In this document: in pieces, positions 55,316-63,234 of the stretch | Position numbering within the stretch: the stretch's first letter is position 1 | Layout of the letters: every line of letters begins with the position of its first letter | Assembly (NCBI RefSeq): GCF_009789675.1 | Contig: NZ_CP046916.1 | Span: forward strand, 1,116,001 to 1,180,000 | DNA length: 64,000 bases | Direction of reading: 5' to 3' | Origin: Paraburkholderia acidisoli | GTDB taxonomy: Bacteria > Pseudomonadota > Gammaproteobacteria > Burkholderiales > Burkholderiaceae | Program-made: the position numbers and the translations under genes | The notes under the pieces: model-generated | The model's input: the letters and a program-made list of their open reading frames with translations, nothing else | The model's database searches: none | Told to the model about the DNA's origin: nothing

Positions 55316-56701
55316 GTGAACCCCTCAATCCGCCCGAATGCGCCCGATCCTGTCGACGTGCAGGCCATCATCGACGGACGCAAGATGTCGGCGTATCAAA
55401 TCGCCGTGATCGCCATCTGCGTGCTGGTGCTGGTCCTCGACGGCTTCGACGCCGTGATGATCGCCTACGTCGCGCCCTTCCTCGCCGGCTCGCTGCACCT
55501 CGCGCCCAGGGAACTCGGGCCGCTGTTCGCCTCGGGCATGCTCGGGCTGACGGTGGGCGCCTTCGGCTGCGGCGCGCTCGCCGACAAGCTCGGCCGCAAG
55601 CGCGTGCTGATCGCCTCGGTGGCGATCTTCGGCGGCTTCACGCTGGTGGCCGCGTCGTTCCACGAACTCGGCTGGCTCGTCACGCTGCGCTTTCTCGCGG
55701 GCATCGGCCTGGGTGGCGCGGGACCGAGCGCGATGGCGCTGATCGCGGAAATGTGTCCGAGCGGACGGCGCTCCTCGCAACTCGCGTGGCTCGGTTGCGG
55801 CATTCCGTTCGGCGGCGGCGTGGCGGGCCTGGTAGCGACCCGGCTGATTCCCGCGTACGGCTGGTCGTCGATGTTCGTGGTCGGCGGATTGCTGCCGCTG
55901 CTGCTGCTCGCCGCCATCGCGCTGCGCGTGCCCGACTCCGTGCGCTTCCTGCTGCTGCATCACGCGGGCCAGGAGAAGGTGCGCCGCATCATGACGAAGA
56001 TCGCGCCCGAGCTGGACTTTGCCAACGCGCGTTTCGTCTCGCGCAACGAGGCGGACCAGGGCGAGCGCCGTGCGTTCGTGCTCGACCTGTTTCGCGGCGG
56101 CCTCGCCACCTCAACGCTGCTGCTGTGGCTCGCCTCGTTCTGCATCCTGATGGTCACGTACTTCCTCACCAACTGGCTGCCGATCCTGCTGCATTCCACG
56201 CAACACACGCTGCCGCAGATCTCGCTGCTGCTCGGGCTGTTCCTCGTGGGCTCGCCGGTGGGCAGCCTGATCGTCGGCTTCCTGATGGATCGTTACAGCA
56301 AGCCGCTGTGCATGGGCGCGTGCGCGCTGCTCGCGGCCGTGTGCCTGCTCGTGGTGGGCCAGGTCGTGAGCGACATCCGCATGGCCGCCGTGGTGATCGC
56401 GCTGGTGGGCGCCGCGTGCGGTGCGTGCGTGACGGGCGCGAGCATCATCGCGAGTTTCCTCTACCCGACCGCCGCGCGCGCCACGGGCATTGGCTGGACA
56501 GCGGGCTGCGGACGGCTCGGCTCGGTGTTCGGCACGCTGATCGGCGGCATGCTGCTCGCCACCGGCATGCAGGTGCCCGAGTTGCTGAAGCTCGCCGCCG
56601 CGCCCTGTGCGCTCGCGAGCGTGAGCTTCCTCGCGCTGCGCTATGCGGCCCGGCGACGTTCGACCGGCGTCGCGGCCACGGCCGTGAAAGCGGGCGTCTG
56701 A
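55316..56701 (+). CDS. MFS aromatic acid:H+ symporter (AAHS family)
   Basis: 461 residues from a GTG with AAGGAG upstream. It has twelve membrane helices. The AAHS signature DGFDAVMIAYVAP is in TM1 and the MFS motif A (GCGALADKLGRKR) follows TM2. A charged central loop (RRIMTKIAPELDFANARFVS) separates the halves; the second half has the matching MDRYSKP motif. PcaK, BenK and GalT-type members import protocatechuate, benzoate or gallate. Its place after ligBA makes it the likely importer of the ring substrate or its precursor. 101 bp separates it from ligA. Confidence 0.93.
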   Translation: MNPSIRPNAPDPVDVQAIIDGRKMSAYQIAVIAICVLVLVLDGFDAVMIAYVAPFLAGSLHLAPRELGPLFASGMLGLTVGAFGCGALADKLGRKRVLIASVAIFGGFTLVAASFHELGWLVTLRFLAGIGLGGAGPSAMALIAEMCPSGRRSSQLAWLGCGIPFGGGVAGLVATRLIPAYGWSSMFVVGGLLPLLLLAAIALRVPDSVRFLLLHHAGQEKVRRIMTKIAPELDFANARFVSRNEADQGERRAFVLDLFRGGLATSTLLLWLASFCILMVTYFLTNWLPILLHSTQHTLPQISLLLGLFLVGSPVGSLIVGFLMDRYSKPLCMGACALLAAVCLLVVGQVVSDIRMAAVVIALVGAACGACVTGASIIASFLYPTAARATGIGWTAGCGRLGSVFGTLIGGMLLATGMQVPELLKLAAAPCALASVSFLALRYAARRRSTGVAATAVKAGV

Positions 56702-56753
56702 CGCACGCTCACGGCCACGCCGCCCGCCTCGCCTCAGCGCATTGATTTCGACG

Positions 56754-57425
56754 ATGAACCTCGCCCGCCTCAAAGTCCTGCTCGCCGTGATCGAGACCGG
56801 CAGCATCTCGGCCGCCGCGCGCGTGCTGGGCCGCGCGCAATCGCGTGTCACCGCGACGATCCAGGAACTCGAAGCCGAACTCGGTTTCGCGCTCGTCGTG
56901 AGAACTGCGGCGGGATCGTTCGCGACCACGGCGGCCGCGCGCATGCTGCCGCGTCTGCGCGCCGTGTTCGCGGCGCTCGATGCGTGGCGCGGGTGGCGGC
57001 GCGTGGCCATCGACGTCAACATCGCCCCTGCCGGCGGCGTGAACGCCGCTGCCGCCGGCTTGCGCCTCGGCTGGTGCGCGCTGCCCGACGCGGCGCTCAA
57101 GACGCGGCGGCTCGACATCTTTCGCAGCCTCGTGCACGCGGGATCGATGACGCGCGTCGCCTGCGAGATGAACATCACGCAGCCCGCCGTGAGCGCCTCG
57201 GTGGCGGCGCTCGAGCGCTGCACGCGGCGCGCGCTGTTCGAGCGCACGCCGGGCGGTTTGATCGCCGCGCCGCAGGCGCGCGAACTGGCCGAAATCGTCG
57301 ATGGCGTGCTCGCGGAGGTCGGGCGGCTCGTGAACGACGCCGCGCGCGTACCACCGCGCAGCGCGCCGCGCGCCGCCGGTTTCATCGACGGAAAACATCG
57401 GCAAAAGACCGCAGTACTGCGATGA
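56754..57425 (+). CDS. LysR-like protein with two HTH domains and no effector domain
   Basis: 223 residues from the ATG at 56754. A LysR winged helix occupies 1-60 (LKVLLAVIETGSISAAARVL, QSRVTATIQELEAELGFALV). A second, clearly homologous one occupies about 117-176 (DIFRSLVHAGSMTRVACEMN, ITQPAVSASVAALERCTRRA). The ~200-residue ligand-binding domain expected of LysR proteins is missing. About 50 residues of Ala-rich linker join the two. This tandem-HTH form can be a constitutive or partner-dependent DNA binder, or a relic of gene fusion. The location between the MFS and porin genes suggests a role in regulating them. Confidence 0.82.
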   Translation: MNLARLKVLLAVIETGSISAAARVLGRAQSRVTATIQELEAELGFALVVRTAAGSFATTAAARMLPRLRAVFAALDAWRGWRRVAIDVNIAPAGGVNAAAAGLRLGWCALPDAALKTRRLDIFRSLVHAGSMTRVACEMNITQPAVSASVAALERCTRRALFERTPGGLIAAPQARELAEIVDGVLAEVGRLVNDAARVPPRSAPRAAGFIDGKHRQKTAVLR

Positions 57426-57537
57426 CGGTTGCGCACGAGGCGCATTGATCCGCGATGACGTGACGCAGCCGCATCGACATAAAACCCGCAAGACCTGGCG
57501 GCAGCCCGCCGACCATAACAACGATTGGAGATCCAGC

Positions 57538-58641
57538 TTGAAAGCCAAAACCCTCATGATGACGGCGGCCGCCCTGAGCGGCGCTGTTTCGCTGCACGCG
57601 GCCGCGCAGAGCAGCGTCACGCTGTTCGGCACGATCGACACCGGCATCAGCTACGTGAGCAATCACGGCGGCCACAGCGCGTGGCAAACCGACGACGGCA
57701 TCAACGGCCCGAACCTCTGGGGCATGACGGGCAAGGAAGACATTGGCGGCGGCACGAAGGTCGTGTTCAACCTCGTCAACCAGTTCGCGCTGAATTCGGG
57801 CGGCTTCATGCCGGGGCAAAGCCTGTTTTCGCGTAACGCGTACGTTGGCCTGACGAATCTCGACTACGGCTCGCTCACGCTCGGCAATCAGTACGACTTC
57901 ATGTCGGACGTGCTCTACAGCAGCAAGGACGATCCGGCGATCTACACGAGCCATCTCTATGGCCAGGGCGCGGGGCCGTTCCAGAAACTCGCGCTGCCCT
58001 CGAATCCGACCGGCGACTTCGACTGGTATCGCGCGGCCGGACGCATCGCGAATTCCGTGAAATACGTGACGCCCGTGTTCGGCGGCCTGAGCGCGGGCGC
58101 GATGTACGGCTTCGGCAACGTGGCGGGATCGATGGGCACCGGCGACGGCATGAGCTTCGCGCTCTCGTACGCGCGAGGCAATTTCGGCGCGGACGCGGCC
58201 TACACCTTCGTCAAATATCCGGCGACGGCGGGCGTGATCGGCCCGCAAACCGGCGTGCGCAACTGGGGCGTGGGCACGCGCTACCAGGCCGGCCCGGTGC
58301 TGATGAGCGCGCTGTTCGTGACGGTGCGCAATACGGCGAACGGCGCGGATGTCTATCAAGGCTCGGTGGGCGCGAACTGGATGGTGCGCCCCGACCTGGG
58401 CCTCGACGCGAGCTACGCGTACATGAAGGGCAACGAGGTCGTCACCAACAATCACGCGCATCAATTCGGCCTCACCGCCGAATACTTCCTTTCGAAGCGC
58501 ACGAGCGTGTACGCGCTCACGGTGTATCAGCGGGCGAGTTCGGGCGCCGATGCGCTCATCATGGGCTTCACGGGCAGCACGGCGGCGTCGAGCGGACAGA
58601 ACCAGCTCGTTGCGCGCGTGGGCGTGAAGACGAAGTTCTGA
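57538..58641 (+). CDS. Gram-negative general porin
   Basis: 367 residues from a TTG at 57538 with GGAG 8 nt upstream, which places a normal signal peptide (MKAKTLMMTAAALSGAVSLH) at the start. The mature protein begins QSSVTLFGTIDTGISYVSN, typical of Burkholderia porins. The barrel contains GSLTLGNQYDFMSDV, GRIANSVKYVTPVFGGLSAG and ends VARVGVKTKF with the terminal Phe needed for assembly. It follows the aromatic MFS and twin-HTH genes and probably supplies outer-membrane entry for the substrate. A hairpin follows the stop. Confidence 0.92.
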   Translation: MKAKTLMMTAAALSGAVSLHAAAQSSVTLFGTIDTGISYVSNHGGHSAWQTDDGINGPNLWGMTGKEDIGGGTKVVFNLVNQFALNSGGFMPGQSLFSRNAYVGLTNLDYGSLTLGNQYDFMSDVLYSSKDDPAIYTSHLYGQGAGPFQKLALPSNPTGDFDWYRAAGRIANSVKYVTPVFGGLSAGAMYGFGNVAGSMGTGDGMSFALSYARGNFGADAAYTFVKYPATAGVIGPQTGVRNWGVGTRYQAGPVLMSALFVTVRNTANGADVYQGSVGANWMVRPDLGLDASYAYMKGNEVVTNNHAHQFGLTAEYFLSKRTSVYALTVYQRASSGADALIMGFTGSTAASSGQNQLVARVGVKTKF

Positions 58642-58657
58642 CGAAGGGCTTCGTCGG

Positions 58658-58688
58658 GCCGCTTCGGTGCGAAGCCGAAGCGGCGGTT
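58658..58688 (+). terminator. Intrinsic terminator-like hairpin after porin gene
   Basis: A 10-bp perfect stem GCCGCTTCGG/CCGAAGCGGC with a 7-base loop, 16 bp past the porin stop. The following T-tract is short (GGTTTC), so efficiency is uncertain. Confidence 0.6.
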
Positions 58689-58729
58689 TCCTGTCTCGAT
58701 CGCGTGACTTCTCTAAACAGGCGTTTCTC

Positions 58730-59548
58730 ATGGCTTTACAAATCGTTTTACTGCCCGGTCTGCTTTGCGACGATGCCGTGTGGTCCGATCAGCGCGCGGC
58801 GTTCGGCGCATTCGCGAATTCCGGGCCCGGCGCTGATGTGACGGCCGATCGCTTCATTGCCGATCGCTTCATTGCCGATCGCGTCGTTCCTGGATGCGTC
58901 GTTCCCGATTACGCGATGCGCGACTCGATCGGCGCAATGGCCGATCACGCGCTCGACTGCGCGCACGGCGAGCGCCTGCTCGTGGCCGGTCATTCGATGG
59001 GCGGACGCGTCGCGCTCGAAATGTTCCGCCGCGCGCCGCAACGCGTGGCCGGTCTCGCCCTGCTCGACACGGGCTTTCAGGCGCGCGCGGCGGGCGACGC
59101 CGGCGAACATGAACGCGCGCAGCGTGCCGCACTGCTCGAACTCGCGCGTATGCAGGGCATGCGCGCGATGGGCGAGCAGTGGGCACCGGGCATGGTGCAT
59201 CCGGATCGGCTCGACTCGGCGGTGTATCGCGCGATCCTCGACATGATCGCGCGCAGCACGCCCGCGAAATTCGAAGCGCAGATTCGCGCGCTGCTCGACC
59301 GGCCCGACGCCGGCGCGTTACTCGAAACCATCGATTGCCCGACGCTGCTCGTGTGCGGACGCGAAGATCGCTGGAGCCCGCTCGCACGGCACGAGGCAAT
59401 GCAGGCGCGGATTCGCGGCTCGGTGCTGCGCGTGATCGAACATAGCGGGCATATGTCGACGATGGAGCAGCCGCAAGCGGTCAGCGAGGCGCTGGTGGAG
59501 TGGGTGAAGGCCGTGGTGGAGCGTGAGACGCGGGAGCGCGCGCGGTGA
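58730..59548 (+). CDS. Alpha/beta hydrolase
   Basis: 272 residues from MALQIVLLPGLLCDDAVWSD, whose LLPGLLCD segment forms the oxyanion region. The nucleophile is in VAGHSMGGRVALEMF, the acid residue probably in LVCGREDRWSP and the base in HSGHMSTMEQP. A tandem DRFIADRFIADR stretch near residue 40-50 comes from a perfect 15-bp DNA repeat at 58846-58875 and looks like a recent slippage insertion. Hydrolases of this type act on esters, enol-lactones or meta-cleavage products. A role in the adjacent aromatic pathway is possible but not shown. Confidence 0.88.
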   Translation: MALQIVLLPGLLCDDAVWSDQRAAFGAFANSGPGADVTADRFIADRFIADRVVPGCVVPDYAMRDSIGAMADHALDCAHGERLLVAGHSMGGRVALEMFRRAPQRVAGLALLDTGFQARAAGDAGEHERAQRAALLELARMQGMRAMGEQWAPGMVHPDRLDSAVYRAILDMIARSTPAKFEAQIRALLDRPDAGALLETIDCPTLLVCGREDRWSPLARHEAMQARIRGSVLRVIEHSGHMSTMEQPQAVSEALVEWVKAVVERETRERAR

Positions 59549-59691
59549 ACGGAACGGCGAGGTATGACGGCGAGGAACTCGATCGATGCGAGCCGTGTAG
59601 CGTTTGCCATGGATCGGCGGGTTCGGGCTTGACGGCAAACGCTGATGACGTCACGAACGAAGCGCGAAGGCTGCGGTTCGGGGCGAGAGAG

Positions 59692-59817
59692 GCGGTGGAT
59701 GCGGTGGATGCGATGGATGCGATGGGCGCGGTGGATGCGGTGGATGCGGTGGATGCGGTGGATGCGGTGGATGCGGTGGATGCGGTGGACGCGGTGGACG
59801 CGGTGGACGCGGTGAGA
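59692..59817. repeat. 9-bp minisatellite (GCGGTGGAT, 14 units)
   Basis: Fourteen head-to-tail 9-bp units, mostly GCGGTGGAT with GCGATGGAT and GCGGTGGAC variants. It lies in the otherwise gene-free 59549-59915 gap between the hydrolase and NTF2-like genes. A plus-strand frame through it would encode a VDA repeat but has no convincing gene context. Confidence 0.95.
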
Positions 59818-59915
59818 GCAATGAACGTTACGTACATCCTCCGTGCAATAAACGCGAAGCCCGCGACCGAACTATTCGGCGAGCCACGCGCGACCGACGC
59901 GGGAACGCGACCGCC

Positions 59916-60458
59916 ATGGCGAACGCCACCTCTGCGCCGCACTCGATCAACGCATCCAGCACGATGACCACCATGCCTACGACTGCAACGACCGCCACGA
60001 CCACTCCGCCACTGGCACCGGACCCGATCGCTCGCCTGGTCATCGAGCACGAATGCCGCGCGCGGGTTCTGCTGGCCGCCGAACTGATCGACGGCGGCCG
60101 CAGCGCCGAGCTTGCCCGCGTCTTTTGCGCCGACGCGCGCCTCGTTCGACCGAACGGCGCCGCACTCGACGGCTGCGACGCCATCGTGGCGTCCTACGCC
60201 GCGCGGCCCGCCGATCGCATCAGCCGTCATCTCGTGCTCGCGACGCATTTCCATTCGGTCACGCCCGATGCCGCAACCGCCGTGACGCAGGTATTGCTCT
60301 GGAGCGGCAGCCAAAGCGATGCGCCCGGCCCGTTCGGTCGGCCCGCACGCGGCCAGCAGATCGTCGGGCGCTTCGACGATACCTTCGCGCGCACCGCACA
60401 CGGCTGGCGAATTGCGACACGGCACGCCTCGTTCGAGCTTTACGTCGACGGAAGTTGA
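59916..60458 (+). CDS. NTF2-like/SnoaL-fold protein
   Basis: Up to 180 residues; a Thr-rich, low-complexity N-terminus makes the start uncertain (ATG at 59916 or 59964). The folded part shows the NTF2-like pattern: IEHECRARVLLAAELIDGGR, FCADARLVRPNGAALDGCDA, SRHLVLATHFHSVTPDAATA and the final strand WRIATRHASFELYV. Such cone-shaped folds serve as isomerases, dehydratases or ring-hydroxylating oxygenase small subunits. No catalytic residues can be assigned. It is followed 109 bp later by an XRE regulator on the same strand. Confidence 0.82.
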   Translation: MANATSAPHSINASSTMTTMPTTATTATTTPPLAPDPIARLVIEHECRARVLLAAELIDGGRSAELARVFCADARLVRPNGAALDGCDAIVASYAARPADRISRHLVLATHFHSVTPDAATAVTQVLLWSGSQSDAPGPFGRPARGQQIVGRFDDTFARTAHGWRIATRHASFELYVDGS

Positions 60459-60536
60459 TGCCGACTTTGCGCCGCGATGCTTCATACGATCGACGAACCC
60501 GGCCCGCTTGACACGTTCGCCCAGAAATTCTAGTTT

Positions 60537-60564
60537 ACTGGAAACCAAATCCACCAAACTGGAA
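60537..60564 (+). promoter_or_regulatory. Two ACTGGAA direct repeats before XRE gene
   Basis: ACTGGAA at 60537-60543 and 60558-60564, 21 bp apart (two helical turns), immediately upstream of the XRE start. They are suited to autoregulation. The second overlaps the ribosome-binding zone. Confidence 0.4.
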
Positions 60565-60567
60565 CGC

Positions 60568-61140
60568 ATGGATATTCACGCCAACATCGCGCGACGCCTG
60601 CGCGACCTGCGCGACGCCAAAGGCTGGTCGCTCGACGCGCTCGCCGAGCGCAGCGCCGTGAGCCGTTCGAACATCTCGCTCATCGAGCGCGGCGAAAGCA
60701 GCCCGACCGCCGTCGTGCTCGACAAACTCGCGACGGCGCTGGGCGTCTCGCTCGCCTCGCTGTTCGAGAGCGCCAGCAGCGTGGCGGCTACTCCGCCCTC
60801 GCCGCACATTGCCGCGCGCGACCAGGCGCGCTGGACCGATCCGGCCTCCGGCTATGTGCGGCGCAATCTCTCGCCGCCCGCGTGGTCGCCCATTCAGCTC
60901 GTGGAGGTGCAGTTTCCACCCGGCGAGCGCGTGGCCTACGACACGAGCCTGCGCGATGCGGAAATTCATCAGCAGGTCTGGGTGATCGAAGGCGCGATGG
61001 AGATGAGCGTAGGCGAGACGACATGGCGGCTCGCCACCGGCGATTGTCTCTCGATGCGGCTCGATTGCCCGATCGTGTATCGCAACCCCACGCGCAAGCC
61101 CGCGCGCTACCTCGTCGCGCTATGCAGAACCGCCCGCTAA
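60568..61140 (+). CDS. XRE-cupin transcriptional regulator (SutR-like)
   Basis: 190 residues. The N-terminal HTH is IARRLRDLRDAKGWSLDALA, then SAVSRSNISLIERGESSPTA. The C-terminal cupin (LVEVQFPPGERVAYDT, QQVWVIEGAMEMSVGETTWR) probably senses a small molecule. The family includes SutR and PuuR-like regulators of sulfur and amine metabolism. The stop (TAA) overlaps the next ATG (TAATG), so it is translationally coupled to a GNAT acetyltransferase, a common pairing in which the regulator controls the enzyme. Confidence 0.92.
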   Translation: MDIHANIARRLRDLRDAKGWSLDALAERSAVSRSNISLIERGESSPTAVVLDKLATALGVSLASLFESASSVAATPPSPHIAARDQARWTDPASGYVRRNLSPPAWSPIQLVEVQFPPGERVAYDTSLRDAEIHQQVWVIEGAMEMSVGETTWRLATGDCLSMRLDCPIVYRNPTRKPARYLVALCRTAR

Positions 61141-61760
61141 TGTTCACCGACAATTCGCCCATGACCGACGCCATCACCGTGCGCGCACTGAGCGCCGCTG
61201 AAGCCCACGCGCACGCCGATGCGCTCGCCGACGTGCTTATCGATTGCGTCGAAGGCGGCGCCTCCGTGAGCTTCATGCTGCCGATCTCGCGCGCCACGGC
61301 GCTCGCATTCTGGCGCAGTGTGGCCGAAGGCGTGGCGCACGGCGAGCGCGTGCTGCTCGCGGCATTCGATAACAACGCGCGGCTCGCAGGCACCGCACAA
61401 CTCGTCGTGGCACAGCCCGAAAACCAGCCGCATCGCGCCGATGTCGCGAAAGTGCTCGTCTGTCGCGCCGCACGCGGACGCGGCGTGGGCCAGCGCCTCA
61501 TGCAAGCGGTGGAAGCGGCGGCATACGCGGCCGGAAAAACCGTGCTGGTACTCGACACCGTCACGGGCGGCGCGGCCGAACGCCTCTATACGCGCGCAGG
61601 CTGGCAACGCGTGGGCGCCGTACCCAACTACGCGCTCATGCCCGATGGCGCGCTGTGCGGCACGACGTTCTATCACAAGCAACTCGCGGCATTCGACGCA
61701 AACCCGGCTCAGGACGCGCGCAACGCCTCCGAAGGCCGCATGCCGAACATGCGCCGATAA
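61140..61760 (+). CDS. GNAT-family N-acetyltransferase
   Basis: 206 residues when started at the TAATG junction (61140); MTDAITVRAL at 61161 is an equally good start by homology. The acetyl-CoA motif is VLVCRAARGRGVGQRLMQAV (R-x-x-G-x-G), followed by VLDTVTGGAAERLYTRAGWQ and the C-terminal strand TTFYHKQL. The acceptor substrate is unknown; pairing with an XRE-cupin regulator suggests small-molecule or drug detoxification. Its last 52 bp overlap the end of the convergent AraC gene. Confidence 0.92.
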   Translation: MFTDNSPMTDAITVRALSAAEAHAHADALADVLIDCVEGGASVSFMLPISRATALAFWRSVAEGVAHGERVLLAAFDNNARLAGTAQLVVAQPENQPHRADVAKVLVCRAARGRGVGQRLMQAVEAAAYAAGKTVLVLDTVTGGAAERLYTRAGWQRVGAVPNYALMPDGALCGTTFYHKQLAAFDANPAQDARNASEGRMPNMRR

Positions 61761-63001
61761 TCCGCCGAAAACTGGCTCAAATGCCAGAAGCCCCAGGCGG
61801 CGGCCACGTCCTGTACGGACCCCGCCTGCGTGCACAGATCACGCCGCGCGCCGTTCAGACGTAGCGCACGCAGATACGTGGCAGGCGCCATGCCGAGCAC
61901 GTCCTGGAAGCAGTACTGCAATGTGCGCCGGCTCACGAGCAACTGCTCGCATAGCTCGGGCACGCCAACGGCCCGCGCGCGATGCGCAAGCACGTACTCG
62001 CGCGCTTGATCCACAATCCAGCGCCGCCGCGCGCCTGATTCCGCCATGACGCGCGCGTCGCCCTCGACGCCTCCCCCGCATGCGGGGTTGGCGTCGCGCC
62101 CGTCGCCCGCGCAGGCGTCGAACAACGCCGCCAGCACCTCGGCCTGTATATCGGCCTGTATATCGGCCTGTGACCCGCAGCGTTCGGCTTCGGCAAGCGA
62201 TGCGAGCCGGGTTCCCGCGCTGGCCCGGTCGCTCTCGCCGCCGTGCCTGCCTTCGACGTCTTCGCGCGCAACATCGAGTTGTCTCGCGAGCAGCGCGCAT
62301 AACCGTTCGATGCGCACCGGGCTCGCGCGCACGATGGGCGCATGGGGCACGCAGGCGTCGAAATCCTTGTGCTCCACGGAAGCCGCATAGTGACGCAGCA
62401 CGTCGCCGCGCACGACCACGCCGTAGATCGAAAACTGCGCGGGCGTGAGCAGCTCGAATTCGACGTTGCCGGGCCGCAGCGCGAAGGCATTCGCATCGAC
62501 CCACTGCGCGTCGATCCGCATGTCGCCCTGGCCGCGCACGGGGATGCCGAACCAGTACGCGTCGCCGCGTACTTCGCATGCCTGGCGCAACGTATGGCTC
62601 GTGGTTTCGCGGAACACCTTCATGGTGTCCAGCGGCATTTCGGTCAGCGTTCCGACGAAGCGCCCCGCCGCCAGTTGGTCATAGGTTTGCCGCCAGCCGA
62701 CCAGATTGCGCGCCTGTTCATCGGCGTCATGCGCCACGCTCACGACCGGCCGCCCCGCCAGTACCGCCGCGCCTTGCGCATTGCGCTGCGTGTCTTCAGC
62801 GGCGGTGGCTGCGGTGGGGTCTGCCAAGATAACCGCTGAGTTGCCTGCCGTAGTGCGTGCGATAGTGGCCGCAACGGGGGCGCGCATTGCGCCCGCTGTG
62901 TTCGCCTGCGCTGCATTCGCCTGCGCGGTGTTCGCGTTCGCGCCAGTCGCACCCGCCGCGGTGTTGGCGGCCACTACCCTGTTTGGCGCCGTGTCATTCA
63001 T
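61709..63001 (-). CDS. EutR-like AraC-family regulator
   Basis: Up to 430 residues. The first ~75 are a low-complexity Ala/Asn/Thr stretch (QANAAQANTAGAMRAPVAAT), so the true start may be an internal Met or Val; the folded part begins near DEQARNLVGWRQTYDQLAAG. The central domain (FVGTLTEMPLDTMKVFRETT, GNVEFELLTPAQFSIYGVVV) is that of EutR sensors. The C-terminal AraC HTH pair ends PATYLRALRLNGARRDL and WGFWHLSQFSADYRRMFG. A 12-bp repeat (62140-62171) encodes QADIQADIQ. It lies 233 bp from eutC, so ethanolamine utilisation is the probable target. Confidence 0.88.
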   Translation of the reverse strand: MNDTAPNRVVAANTAAGATGANANTAQANAAQANTAGAMRAPVAATIARTTAGNSAVILADPTAATAAEDTQRNAQGAAVLAGRPVVSVAHDADEQARNLVGWRQTYDQLAAGRFVGTLTEMPLDTMKVFRETTSHTLRQACEVRGDAYWFGIPVRGQGDMRIDAQWVDANAFALRPGNVEFELLTPAQFSIYGVVVRGDVLRHYAASVEHKDFDACVPHAPIVRASPVRIERLCALLARQLDVAREDVEGRHGGESDRASAGTRLASLAEAERCGSQADIQADIQAEVLAALFDACAGDGRDANPACGGGVEGDARVMAESGARRRWIVDQAREYVLAHRARAVGVPELCEQLLVSRRTLQYCFQDVLGMAPATYLRALRLNGARRDLCTQAGSVQDVAAAWGFWHLSQFSADYRRMFGMRPSEALRAS

Positions 63002-63234
63002 CCTTGCCCCCTGCGCGCTCGCATCGAATCGATGGATCGATGATGCAAGAGCCGCGCCAGCGGCGACAGTCGGCCGAACGGCTAACGTAAGCGCGAGAAG
63101 ACGCGATGACGCCTCAAGCGCGTTGCTCCACGATGGCGCAACGCACCGGCACCGGCGTGCTCAATGCCTGCGCACATGGCGCAGCGCACCTTCGCGGTGC
63201 GGTCCGCTGCGGCCCATTCCATACGCACCAACAT

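Noticed and set aside
59481..60569. 362-codon minus-strand frame over the minisatellite and NTF2-like gene
   Set aside because: Composition is dominated by the repeat (Ser-Thr-Ala runs) and it opposes a gene with a recognisable fold.
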